Of a stretch of 46,742 nt of DNA, positions 26,468 to 34,291 are shown piece by piece. The stretch covers positions 379 to 47,120 of the forward strand of contig DMEZ01000033.1 of assembly GCA_003450735.1 (NCBI GenBank). The letters run 5' to 3'. The DNA is from Elusimicrobiota bacterium. GTDB taxonomy: Bacteria > Elusimicrobiota > Elusimicrobia > UBA1565. The notes under the pieces were generated by a model. It was not told the origin of the DNA. It made no database searches and was given only the letters and a program-made list of their open reading frames with translations. The position numbers and the translations under genes were made by a program. Position 1 is the first letter of the stretch. Each line of letters starts with the position of its first letter.

Positions 26468-27604
26468 GTGGACGCCCTCCTGGCCTTGTTCCTGCTGGCT
26501 TCTCCCGCCTCTGCGCAGGTGAAGCCGTGCGGCATCGCCCTCTCGGGCCTCAGCCGCGCCTCCGGGGCGCCGGGCCAGGAGCTCGAGCTCCTGGGCTCCT
26601 GGGGAGACACCCAGGGCGCCAAGCAGCCCCTCCTGCGCGGCATCGGCAAACACCGGCTCGAGGTCTTGTCCTGGACTCCTTCTTCCGTGAGGGTCCGCCT
26701 GCCGGAAGGGCTCAAAGCGGGGATGTACCAGGTCGGCGTGTTCTGCGACGACCCGGAGAAGAACCCCAACTCGAGCGGCTTCAAGGAGTTCGGGATCGTC
26801 GCCCCGGAGGGAGGGACGCGGGTCTATTCCACGCCGAAGACCGCGGCCTTCATCGCGGACTGGAAGGCGAAGGGGCGCCAGATGAAGCGCGATAAGCGCT
26901 GGCTCGACGAAATGACTTTCACGGTCGTCCCGCTCGAAAGCGGAGCCGCCCAGGAGAAGGCCGAGAGCGTCGCCGCCTCCCTGCGGGCCCAGCTCGCGGA
27001 GTCGGGCTCGAAGAAGATCCGGGTCGTCCTCGCCGCCGCGCCGCCGGCGGCCTTCGAGGCCTGCGTGAAGGACGACATCCTGGACCGCTACTGCCTTCAG
27101 CGCGCGGTCGACGCGGCGCGCAAGACCGGCGGGGCCTACGTCGGGACGGCCCCCATCTTCATCACGAGCGCGGCCATCGGCTTGAAGCCCAAGGGCATCG
27201 TCGGCCCGCCGGCCGGCGTCGGCTCCTACCCGGGCGGCTGGGTGCTCATCAGCCTGTTCTGGGACAAGTGGAACCGCGCGACCTACAAGGACTTCAAGAA
27301 TCCGCCGGGGTTCGACGAGCACGGCCTCGACGGCACCGTCCGCCACGAGCTCTTCCACATGCTCGGCTTGCCGCATCACGAGCAGCTGGCGAACCCGGGT
27401 TTCCCCGAAGCCAAGCTCTGCACCGAGTGCTCCCATCAGTTCCCTGGCGGCCACAAGGACGCGCCCCACCGGGAGTGCCAGATGGACTGCGGGGCGAGCG
27501 ACGACGACTGGCGGCATCAGCAGGTCTTCGGCAAGGGCTTCGGTTTCTGCGACAAGTGCGCGGCCGCGGCGCGTGCCGTCCTGGAGGGCATCGAAGCCGA
27601 ATGA
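26468..27604 (+). CDS. Secreted metzincin-type zinc metalloprotease with IPT/TIG-like domain
   Basis: 378 residues. A hydrophobic signal segment (LLALFLLASPASA) precedes an N-terminal IPT/TIG-like immunoglobulin fold (~20-105; SGLSRASGAPGQELELLG ... LKAGMYQVGVF). The protease domain has the extended zinc motif H293-E294-xx-H297-xx-G300-xx-H303 (HELFHMLGLPHH), the metzincin pattern, and several C-terminal cysteines that probably pair. The GTG at 26468 is the only start giving a signal peptide, though it lacks the usual basic N-region. The stop overlaps the ATP-grasp start (ATGA), so the four genes to 30148 are probably one operon. Confidence 0.78.
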   Translation: MDALLALFLLASPASAQVKPCGIALSGLSRASGAPGQELELLGSWGDTQGAKQPLLRGIGKHRLEVLSWTPSSVRVRLPEGLKAGMYQVGVFCDDPEKNPNSSGFKEFGIVAPEGGTRVYSTPKTAAFIADWKAKGRQMKRDKRWLDEMTFTVVPLESGAAQEKAESVAASLRAQLAESGSKKIRVVLAAAPPAAFEACVKDDILDRYCLQRAVDAARKTGGAYVGTAPIFITSAAIGLKPKGIVGPPAGVGSYPGGWVLISLFWDKWNRATYKDFKNPPGFDEHGLDGTVRHELFHMLGLPHHEQLANPGFPEAKLCTECSHQFPGGHKDAPHRECQMDCGASDDDWRHQQVFGKGFGFCDKCAAAARAVLEGIEAE

Positions 27605-28767
27605 ACATCCTCTACCTCTGTCCGAATTTTCCTCCCAACTATCGCGCCTTCCCCCTCCGCCTGCGCGAGGCCGGCGCGACCGTGTCCGGCATCGGCTGGG
27701 AGGCCTCCGAGCGGCTCCCCGCGGAGCTCCGCGGCGCCCTGGCGGACTACTGCTGCGTGCCGGACATGGGGAACTACGACCATGTGCTCCGGGCCGCCGG
27801 CTGGCTGCTCTCCCGGACCGGGCGCTTCGACCGCATCGTGTCCCAGGAGGAGCACTGGCTCGACCTGGAGGCCGCCCTGCGGCTCGACTTCAACGTCCAG
27901 GGGTTGAAGTCCGCGGACATCCGCCGGCTCAGGCACAAATCGCTCATGAAGGACGCCTTCAATCGCGCCGGGGTGCGCTCCGCGCAGGGCGAGCTGGCAT
28001 CGGACGCCGAGGCGAGCCGCCGCTTCGCCCGCCGCGTAGGCTATCCGCTCATCGCCAAGCCGGACAAGGGGGTCGGCGCCCACGCGACCTTCAAACTGAC
28101 CAGCGACGCGGAACTGGCGGACTTCTACGCTCGCAAGGATCCCGCCGTCCCCTACCTGCTCGAGGAGTTCCTGGAGGGCTTCATCCAGTCCTTCGACGGC
28201 CTGACGGGCCGGGACGGGGAGATCGTCTTCTGCACCGGCCACCAGTTCGAGACCGACATCATGACCGCGGTCAACAAGGACATGCACCTCCATTACTGGT
28301 CCTTCCGGAAGCTCCCGCCGGAGCTCGAGGAGCAGGGGCGCCGGGCCATCGCGGCCTTCGGCCTGAAGGAGCGCTTCTTCCACCTGGAGTTCATCCGCGG
28401 CCCGCAGGGGAGGCTGACCGCCATGGAGATCAACGCGCGGCCCCCTGGCGGGCTCACGACGGACATGTTCAACTACGCCAACGACATCGACGTGTACCGG
28501 GAATACGCCAACGTCGCCGTTCTTGGGCGCTTCGACGCCTGCTGGGAACGGGCCTGGCACGTCTCCTACATCAGCCGCAAGGAGAGCAGGCGCTACCGCC
28601 ACTCCCACGAGGAAGTCCTGCGCAGGCATGGGGACCGGATCGTGGCCCATACGCCCATCGACTCGGTGTTCCGTCGGGCCATCGGCGACTACGCCTACCT
28701 GGCCCGGGCGAAGAGCATGGACGAACTGAAGCCCGTCGCGGAGTTCATCCAGCAACTAGAGGCCTAG
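27601..28767 (+). CDS. ATP-grasp carboxylate-amine ligase
   Basis: 388-residue cytoplasmic ATP-grasp enzyme. An N-terminal Rossmann-like region (NILYLCPNFPPNYRAF) precedes the ATP-grasp fold: K153 in YPLIAKPDKGVGA binds ATP phosphates, LLEEFLEG is the adenine hinge, and E276 in MEINARPPGG is a Mg ligand. The family makes an acyl phosphate and joins it to an amine, as in dipeptide or peptide-tag synthesis. Context (alpha/beta hydrolase 4 bases downstream, retropepsin and metzincin alongside) suggests synthesis and turnover of a peptide or peptide modification (inference). Product unknown. Confidence 0.85.
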   Translation: MNILYLCPNFPPNYRAFPLRLREAGATVSGIGWEASERLPAELRGALADYCCVPDMGNYDHVLRAAGWLLSRTGRFDRIVSQEEHWLDLEAALRLDFNVQGLKSADIRRLRHKSLMKDAFNRAGVRSAQGELASDAEASRRFARRVGYPLIAKPDKGVGAHATFKLTSDAELADFYARKDPAVPYLLEEFLEGFIQSFDGLTGRDGEIVFCTGHQFETDIMTAVNKDMHLHYWSFRKLPPELEEQGRRAIAAFGLKERFFHLEFIRGPQGRLTAMEINARPPGGLTTDMFNYANDIDVYREYANVAVLGRFDACWERAWHVSYISRKESRRYRHSHEEVLRRHGDRIVAHTPIDSVFRRAIGDYAYLARAKSMDELKPVAEFIQQLEA

Positions 28768-28771
28768 AGCT

Positions 28772-29512
28772 ATGGAATATCGGAAATGGTGGAGCCCGGC
28801 GCTGGGGCAGGACATGGAGCTCAAGGTCTATGGGCACGGCGGCAAACCCGTCCTGGTCTTCCCCTCCGCGGGCGGGCGCTTCTGGGACTACGAAGGCTTC
28901 GGCATGGTCGGAGCCTGCGGGCCGTTCCTGGAGTCCGGACGCGTCCAGCTCTTCGCCATCGACTGCGTCGACAACCAGTCGTGGACCAACGGCTCGCTGC
29001 CCATCCATGAGCGGGTGCGCCGCCACGAGCAGTACGAGCGCTACGTGATGGATGAGGCCGTCCCCTTCGTTCGCGACTACAACCGTTCGGGGCAGGCCCT
29101 GCTGGCGACGGGCTGCAGCGGGGGCGCCTACCACTCGGCGAACTTCTTCTTCCGGCATCCCGACGTGTTCGACTCGGTCATCGCCCTGAGCGGGCTCTAC
29201 AGCCCGAAGTTCCTGTTCGGGGACTACTGGGAGGATTCCTTGTACTTCCATTTCCCGCTGGCCTACCTGCCCGGCCTGGGGGACGAACGCCAGCTCGAGC
29301 TCATCCGCCGGGCGAAGATCGTGCTCTGCGTCGGGCAGGGCGCCTGGGAGCGCTGCGACCAGTACGACTGCATCGGCGAGACGCTGGCGATGAAGAACGT
29401 GATGGAGGCCAAGGGGATCCCCTGCTGGGTGGACCTCTGGGGACAGGATGCGCAGCATGAGTGGTACTGGTGGCGCCGGCAGATGCCGTACTTCCTGGGA
29501 CATCTGCTCTGA
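28772..29512 (+). CDS. Alpha/beta hydrolase, putative esterase family
   Basis: 246 residues without a signal peptide. The nucleophile elbow is GCSGG with S116 (ATGCSGGAYHSANF) and the late catalytic His is H229 (DAQHEWYWWRRQMPYFL), a pattern typical of the esterase family that includes enterobactin esterase relatives. Pairing of this hydrolase type with an ATP-grasp ligase recurs in bacteria and suggests that it acts on the ligase's product or precursor. It begins 4 bases after the ligase stop. The exact substrate is unknown. Confidence 0.85.
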   Translation: MEYRKWWSPALGQDMELKVYGHGGKPVLVFPSAGGRFWDYEGFGMVGACGPFLESGRVQLFAIDCVDNQSWTNGSLPIHERVRRHEQYERYVMDEAVPFVRDYNRSGQALLATGCSGGAYHSANFFFRHPDVFDSVIALSGLYSPKFLFGDYWEDSLYFHFPLAYLPGLGDERQLELIRRAKIVLCVGQGAWERCDQYDCIGETLAMKNVMEAKGIPCWVDLWGQDAQHEWYWWRRQMPYFLGHLL

Positions 29513-29697
29513 GCGCCCTGCTCGCCCGCTCGGAGAGCCGCACCGGCGTGCAGTTCTCCCTGCTGGGCTTCACGGCGGGCCTCGGCGAGGGCGTCGAGGT
29601 GCAGGTGCTCGGCCTCTGCTTCGGCGTGGACCTCCTGCGTCCCGCGCTCAAGCTGCCGATGGCCGGCCGCTTGGGGATGCGCGATGCGCCGCTGTGA
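29461..29697 (+). CDS. Possible small hydrophobic protein (uncertain)
   Basis: An open frame from a GTG inside the end of the hydrolase gene to TGA at 29697 fills the gap before the retropepsin. Its last ~60 residues (ALLARSESRTGVQFSLLGF; TAGLGEGVEVQVLGLCFG; VDLLRPALKLPMAGRLG) look like real protein, recalling repeat proteins of alternating Gly-Val-Gln-Leu strands. The first part is read out of frame over the hydrolase and is probably not native, so this may be a 3' remnant of a larger gene. It overlaps the retropepsin start by 14 bases. Confidence 0.3.
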   Translation: MVLVAPADAVLPGTSALSALLARSESRTGVQFSLLGFTAGLGEGVEVQVLGLCFGVDLLRPALKLPMAGRLGMRDAPL

Positions 29698-30148
29698 AGC
29701 TGCCCTGACCGTCGGCCTCGCGCTCTGCGCCCTCGCCGCGGGCAAGCCCCAGCGCATCGCGTCCACCGAGAAGGTCGTGCTCCTGCCTTGGAAGGTCGAG
29801 CTCACGGCCAGGACCGACACCGGCGCCGCGGTCTCCTCGCTGGACGCTCGGGATGTCCATGTGAGCTCGCAGACGGTCCGCTTCAGGCTGGCCCCTGAGC
29901 TGGGAGGCCTGAGCCTCGAACTGCCCATCGCGGGCTGGATGGAGGTGCGTTCCGCGGAGGCCCGGGAGCGCAGGCCGGTCGTGGAGCTCGAGTTCTGTCT
30001 TGCGGGGAAGGTCTCCAAGGCGCGGTTCAACCTCAACGACCGCTCCAAGGTGCGCCACCCGGCGCTCATCGGGCGCAACGTCCTCAAGCAGGGCTTCGTC
30101 GTGGACGTGAAGCGCAAGCCCGGCAAGGGTCCCGCCTGCCCGCGCTGA
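29684..30148 (+). CDS. Exported retropepsin-like aspartic protease (RimB/DUF785-type)
   Basis: 154 residues. A signal peptide (RRCEAALTVGLALCALAAG) precedes a single retropepsin-like domain of the kind annotated as ATP-dependent zinc protease, or RimB in E. coli-type rimK contexts. The catalytic Asp is D45 in ARTDTGAAVSSLDA, and the closing motif is HPALIGRNVLKQGFVVDV. Family members are known near RimK-type ATP-grasp ligases and are thought to cleave the peptides these make. Here the protein appears exported, whereas the ligase is cytoplasmic. GGGGA lies 6 nt before the ATG. Confidence 0.83.
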   Translation: MRRCEAALTVGLALCALAAGKPQRIASTEKVVLLPWKVELTARTDTGAAVSSLDARDVHVSSQTVRFRLAPELGGLSLELPIAGWMEVRSAEARERRPVVELEFCLAGKVSKARFNLNDRSKVRHPALIGRNVLKQGFVVDVKRKPGKGPACPR

Positions 30149-30154
30149 AGGTCC

Positions 30155-30179
30155 CACGCCGCCCGCGCCGTTTGGCGTG
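30155..30179. other. Hairpin after the retropepsin gene
   Basis: CACGCC (30155-30160) pairs with GGCGTG (30174-30179) seven bases after the stop of the retropepsin gene. There is no U-tract, so intrinsic termination is doubtful. It may mark the end of the 26468-30148 operon. Confidence 0.3.
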
Positions 30180-30221
30180 CGAAGGGTGGGCCCGACGGTC
30201 CTCCCCTCCGGGCGGTTCCCC

Positions 30222-30230
30222 TGATACATA
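30222..30230 (+). promoter_or_regulatory. Extended -10-like element (TGATACATA) 9 nt before 30240
   Basis: TGN-TACATA followed by 9 bases and a GTG start, without Shine-Dalgarno. An overlapping TATCGT at 30229-30234 is an alternative. Confidence 0.4.
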
Positions 30231-30239
30231 TCGTGTAGA

Positions 30240-32015
30240 GTGAAGACCCTTCGGCTTCTGCTGGCCGCCGTCCTGCTCTGGCTCCATGGCCCGGAGACCC
30301 TCTGCGCCCAGACCCTCGCGCAGGCACGGCAGACTCCGGTCACGGCGGCGCCGGCTCTGGTCGTCCCAGGCCTGGCTCCCTCCCTGGGTGGCCCGGCGCT
30401 TTCTCTTGCCCTTACCCTGTCCCTGCCTTCGGCCAGCCTGCCGACGGTCTCGGCCCCGCGGCTGGGGACCGTCCAGACCGCGCCGGCCCGGGCGTCCATC
30501 CCGGCCGCGATCCTGCCGGCCGCGTCCCTCCGACAAGCGGCCTCCGTCCTCCAGGCTCTTCCACTCCAGGCCGCCCAGGCCGCCCAGACCGCCCCGCTGG
30601 CCCAGCCGGCGAAATGGGAAGCGGCCGTGGGCGGAGTCTCGGCGGTCCAGGAGTCCTTCCGGGGAGAGGATGGGAAGCTCAAACTCAGCCAGGTCTTCGA
30701 GAACGCCAAGCCGGCGTCGAATTCAGCGGCCGAGCCGATCTCCGCCGCCCCCTCCGTAGCGCCGAGCGGCCTGCGGCCGGCCGTCCAGGGCGACAAAGCC
30801 GTCTTCGCCGAGGACCCTCCCGAGCCGGAGCTCCCGCGGCCGTTCAAGCGGTATCTGCTCAGCCAGTCGCTCTACGCCCTGGGCCAGCAGGCCGCCTGCA
30901 TCCTGGTGCCGATGCTCGCCTTCACGGGCCACGGGGCGGGCTTCGCGGTCCTCTCCGAGACCCTCTCCTTGGCCGCCATCATCCCCGGAAGCTGGTTCGG
31001 GGCGCGCTGGGTGGAGCGCTTCGACTCCAAGCGCGTGACGATCATCGCGGCGGCGCTCGAGGGCGTGCTCCTCGCCTCCATCCCCGTCCTGCACTTCGCC
31101 CTCGGCGCGGTGCCGGCGCTCTATTTCCTCGCGTTCAACGCGGCGCGCGGCTTCATCTACGGGGCCATGCGCGGCGTCGCCGAGAAGGAGATCCTCTCCC
31201 GCATCGTGGGCGCGGGCGACAAGCAGAAACTCAAGAACGCCGGGGCCGCCTTCTTCGCGGTGTTCTCGGCCATGGAGACCGTCGCGGCGGTGGTCACGGT
31301 CGCCCTCCTCCCCTCTCTCGGCGCGGCGGCCCTGGCCATCGCGATGGGAGCGGCGATGATCCTGAGCGCGATGGGGCTTTTGGCCGTCCCCCTGCGCGGC
31401 GGGGGCGCCGCCGAGGAAGCGCCCGGCGGCAAGCAGAAGCGCCTGAGCGCGGCCGAGGCCTGGCCCTATGTCTTCTCGCAGTGGGTCTTCCTGGCCTTCT
31501 ACTCCTTCTTCTCGCCGCTCATCAGCTACGGCGTCTTCGAGTCGGGCTCGTTGGGGGCCTGGTCGGTGGGAGCCTACACCGTGGGCAGCCTGGCGGTCTC
31601 GGCCTTCCTGAGATTCTTCCCGAACGTCCACGTCTCCCGGCGAACCTGGACGCTCGCGGCCATGGCGGCCACGCTGGCGTACCTGCTGGGCTCGGCTTTC
31701 ATCCCGGTCCCGGCCCTCTCGGCCGTCCTCGCGGGCGTGATGGGGGTGGGGGTGGGCGGATCGCAGGTGCGCTGGAGCACGCACTATCAGAACAACCTGG
31801 ATCAGAGCGTCCAGCCCCGGGAGTTCCAGCGCCTCACGACCTGGACGGTCGTCTGCCTGCTGGCCCTCTCCGCGGTCATGGAGCCGCTCATCCTGGGCTT
31901 CGGCCTGCCGATGAGCGCGGTCATCGGCGTCGCGGCGGCCGTGATCGCGGCCGCCGCGGGAACGGCGTTCTGGCGCTGGCCTAGCCGCCCGAGCGCTGCT
32001 TCGCCAGCTCCTTGA
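30240..32015 (+). CDS. MFS-type transporter with secreted-style Ala/Pro/Gln-rich N-terminal leader
   Basis: 591 residues. It begins with a signal peptide (KTLRLLLAAVLLWLHGPETLCAQ), then ~175 residues of Ala/Pro/Leu/Gln-rich low complexity, including LKLSQVFENAKPAS. Only at ~200 does a major-facilitator-like membrane domain of ten to twelve helices start (FKRYLLSQSLYALGQQAA), with FGARWVERFDSKR in the first cytoplasmic loop region. A cleaved signal peptide and periplasmic leader in front of an MFS domain is unusual. Substrate unknown. The leader resembles those at 13792 and 38603. The gene ends in a 35-base convergent overlap with the cNMP-binding gene. Confidence 0.75.
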   Translation: MKTLRLLLAAVLLWLHGPETLCAQTLAQARQTPVTAAPALVVPGLAPSLGGPALSLALTLSLPSASLPTVSAPRLGTVQTAPARASIPAAILPAASLRQAASVLQALPLQAAQAAQTAPLAQPAKWEAAVGGVSAVQESFRGEDGKLKLSQVFENAKPASNSAAEPISAAPSVAPSGLRPAVQGDKAVFAEDPPEPELPRPFKRYLLSQSLYALGQQAACILVPMLAFTGHGAGFAVLSETLSLAAIIPGSWFGARWVERFDSKRVTIIAAALEGVLLASIPVLHFALGAVPALYFLAFNAARGFIYGAMRGVAEKEILSRIVGAGDKQKLKNAGAAFFAVFSAMETVAAVVTVALLPSLGAAALAIAMGAAMILSAMGLLAVPLRGGGAAEEAPGGKQKRLSAAEAWPYVFSQWVFLAFYSFFSPLISYGVFESGSLGAWSVGAYTVGSLAVSAFLRFFPNVHVSRRTWTLAAMAATLAYLLGSAFIPVPALSAVLAGVMGVGVGGSQVRWSTHYQNNLDQSVQPREFQRLTTWTVVCLLALSAVMEPLILGFGLPMSAVIGVAAAVIAAAAGTAFWRWPSRPSAASPAP

Positions 32016-32424
32016 GGTGGTCGGCCAGCTCCGGGTGGCCGGTCATGAGGGACTGGATGTCCCGGTAGTCGAGGCGGAACACCCGGCACTCTTCGGCGGC
32101 GACGGCGCTGGCGACGCGGACGCCGTCGCGGATGAGCGCGATCTCGCCGAAGATCGAGCCGGGCTTGAGGACCGCCAGCTCCACCCCGGCCGTCCCCAGC
32201 GTCTTGGTGATGGCCACCGAGCCCGCCTCGACGACGTAGAGGTCCTTCGATTCCTCGCCCTGGGTGAGGATGTACTCGTCCTTGTCGTAGCGATAGCGGC
32301 CGCTCAGGGGGAAGAGCATCTTCACGCTGTCGAGGGACAGCTTGTCCCTGAAGAACTTATCGAGTCTGAGCGCCGGCTTCAGCAGGTCGCCGATCTTCTT
32401 GTCCATGTCCATCAGCTTGGGCAT
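31981..32424 (-). CDS. Single-domain cyclic nucleotide-binding protein (second copy)
   Basis: 147-residue paralogue of the protein at 23250-23690, with the same layout: YILTQGEESKDLYVVEAGSV, then the phosphate-binding cassette FGEIALIRDGVRVASAVA. TKTLGTAGVELAVL matches TKTLGTAGVCLATL of the other copy. No effector domain. Unlike its paralogue it has a normal leader: TATACT at 32446-32451 and GAGAGGAGG (complement of 32430-32438) before the ATG. Two near-identical receivers close to one cyclase imply parallel outputs of the same signal, or receiver specialisation. Confidence 0.87.
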   Translation of the reverse strand: MPKLMDMDKKIGDLLKPALRLDKFFRDKLSLDSVKMLFPLSGRYRYDKDEYILTQGEESKDLYVVEAGSVAITKTLGTAGVELAVLKPGSIFGEIALIRDGVRVASAVAAEECRVFRLDYRDIQSLMTGHPELADHLKELAKQRSGG

Positions 32425-32445
32425 CAGGACCTCCTCTCGAAGGAC

Positions 32446-32451
32446 AGTATA
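32446..32451 (-). promoter_or_regulatory. -10-like element (TATACT) of the second cNMP-binding gene
   Basis: Minus-strand TATACT, 21 bases before the ATG at 32424, with a strong Shine-Dalgarno in between. It lies just outside the 3' end of the upstream glycosidase gene. Confidence 0.5.
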
Positions 32452-32452
32452 C

Positions 32453-34264
32453 CTAATGGATCCAGGAAGCCGTGTGCAGCTTCGCGTGCGTGAGCTGGCG
32501 GCCGGCCAGGACGGAGAACTCGGGGACGGGACGCTCGCCCAGTTCCTCGATGAGCGGGATGCGGCCGGACAGCCAGGCGTCGAGGCGTTCCTTCATCGTG
32601 AGCAGGCGCGCGCGCAGGCCGCCGAAGCGCCCGTCCAGGACTTCCCAGCCGAAGGGCTTGAACTCGGAGAGCCAGACGCGCTTGCGGGCGGCGTGCAGGG
32701 CGTCCAGGGCCCGGACGCGCGCGGGCATCGAGGCGGAGAGTCTCTTCAAAGCCGCCCGGTCCTTGCGGACATAGGCCGAGCGGGCTTCGTTGTACAAGTC
32801 GGCCTTCAGGGCCAGGAACTCCGCCAAGGTCCTGGCGTAGGCCAGCAGCGGCGCGTGCTCGCCGGCCTTCTTCTCATCGGAAGCGATCTGCGCGGCGAGC
32901 CGTTTGAAGCGGGGGGCGAGCCGCCGCTGGCCCTGCGAGACGCGTCCGGCGAGCGGGTCCTCCCAGAGCAGGGCCTTGGCCAGGGAGCCGCAGAGGCGCT
33001 CCTGGCCGGGGGTGAGTTCGAGGTCGCCGGCATGGACGAAGGCGTCGAAGTCGGCTCCGCAGACGGCCCGCATGCGCTCCTTCGCGGCTTCCGGGGCGGC
33101 CTGCCGCTCGTAGGCTTCCTCGGCGAACAGGCAGAGGGCGGGCCAGTTCGCGCCGAAGGGGGCCTCCTGCCCGTCGTCTCCCCACGCCGTCGCCATCATC
33201 CGCCGCACGCCCAGCCGCTTGGCCTGAACGGCGAACAGCGGCAGGGTCCGGCGGACCTTCTCGTAGGAGGGCCACAGGCAGCCCCAGTTCCAGAGGCCCG
33301 GGGAGCAGAGCGGCTCGAAGCCCATCGCCCGGTACTCCCGGATGCGCTTGGCGTAGGGCCGGGCTTCCTCTTTGTAGTAGTCCCAGTACACCATCGTCAT
33401 GCTCTTGGGGAGGGCCTTGCGCTGGGAGGCGTCCATCGCTTTCTCGTGATAGCCCACGACGATGTCGCCCCACATCATGGGCTCGAGGCCCAGCCTGCGG
33501 CAGAGCCCGGCCAGCCAGCGCACGTGCTCCAGGTACATCCGGCGCGGGTCCATCGGCCGGCCGTGCTTGAAGGTCTGCCCGCGGCCGATCCCTAAGGTCT
33601 CGTCCAAGCCCAGGTGGATCAGCCGGCTCTTGTAGGGCCGCGCGGCTTCGCGGATGAGGGTCTCGATGAGCTTCCGGGTCTTGGGGTGCTCCACGGAGAT
33701 GACGCGCTCGTTGTCCCTCAGCGGCCAGTAGGGCTCGCGTTGGAGCAGCTGCTCGAGGTGCCCCAGGGTCTGGATGCAGGGGAACATCGTGATGCCGACG
33801 CTCCGTGCGAAGGCGTCGAGCCGGCGCAGCTCGGCCTGGCTGAAGCGGCCCCGGCGATAGCCGATGAGCGGGTGCCCGCGGACCTCGTAGGTGTCCTCGG
33901 TGTAGAGGCAGAAATGGTTGTAGCCGAGCAGGGCGAGGCGCAGCAGCGCCTCCTCGACCTTCTCGGGGCGCAGCACCCCGTTGCGGCTGACGTCGAGCAT
34001 GAGCCCGCGGAAAACGAGGGGGGGCGACCGGCGCTCGGAGCGTACGGCGGGGCGGACGAGGAGCGTCCCCAGCGCCCGCATCAGGTCGGAGAGCTCGCCG
34101 TACTCGATGAGGACGGCGCCGCCCTGGCGCTCGAGCCGGTAGCCGCATGCGCCCCGGCGCAGGCGGACGGGGGCTCCTTTCGAGAGGTTGAAGCGGGCGG
34201 GATAGCGGCGGGCGAGCAGAGCGAAGGCGGGCCCTGGCGGCAGTCGGATGAGCTCCTTGGTCAT
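32453..34264 (-). CDS. GH20-like beta-N-acetylhexosaminidase
   Basis: 603-residue glycosidase without an obvious signal peptide. A short N-terminal beta domain (~1-75) is followed by a TIM barrel (~85-400): FRGLMLDVSRNGVLRPEKVEE, YNHFCLYTEDTY, FPCIQTLGHLEQLL, and the catalytic pair D221-E222 in IHLGLDET. A helical C-terminal region of ~200 residues follows. D-E next to HxGxDE is the GH20 signature, in which a neighbouring Asp orients the substrate's N-acetyl group. It would remove terminal GlcNAc/GalNAc, perhaps in wall recycling given its apparent cytoplasmic location (inference). The ATG follows TATCAT plus six C, with no Shine-Dalgarno. Confidence 0.82.
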   Translation of the reverse strand: MTKELIRLPPGPAFALLARRYPARFNLSKGAPVRLRRGACGYRLERQGGAVLIEYGELSDLMRALGTLLVRPAVRSERRSPPLVFRGLMLDVSRNGVLRPEKVEEALLRLALLGYNHFCLYTEDTYEVRGHPLIGYRRGRFSQAELRRLDAFARSVGITMFPCIQTLGHLEQLLQREPYWPLRDNERVISVEHPKTRKLIETLIREAARPYKSRLIHLGLDETLGIGRGQTFKHGRPMDPRRMYLEHVRWLAGLCRRLGLEPMMWGDIVVGYHEKAMDASQRKALPKSMTMVYWDYYKEEARPYAKRIREYRAMGFEPLCSPGLWNWGCLWPSYEKVRRTLPLFAVQAKRLGVRRMMATAWGDDGQEAPFGANWPALCLFAEEAYERQAAPEAAKERMRAVCGADFDAFVHAGDLELTPGQERLCGSLAKALLWEDPLAGRVSQGQRRLAPRFKRLAAQIASDEKKAGEHAPLLAYARTLAEFLALKADLYNEARSAYVRKDRAALKRLSASMPARVRALDALHAARKRVWLSEFKPFGWEVLDGRFGGLRARLLTMKERLDAWLSGRIPLIEELGERPVPEFSVLAGRQLTHAKLHTASWIH

Positions 34265-34270
34265 GGGGGG

Positions 34271-34281
34271 ATGATATGATA
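34271..34281. promoter_or_regulatory. Overlapping divergent -10-like elements
   Basis: The 27 bases between two divergent start codons contain TGATATGAT (34272-34280, plus strand, 11 nt before 34292) and TATCAT on the minus strand (complement of 34271-34276, 6 nt before 34264). The two -10-like boxes overlap, so the promoters probably exclude each other, and both transcripts would be nearly leaderless. Confidence 0.5.
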
Positions 34282-34291
34282 CATTGAGCGC

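Noticed and set aside
30149..30239. Possible riboswitch or small RNA before the leader-MFS gene
   Set aside because: Apart from one 6-bp hairpin no known aptamer core is visible, and the -10-like box lies right before the start, downstream of the hairpin.
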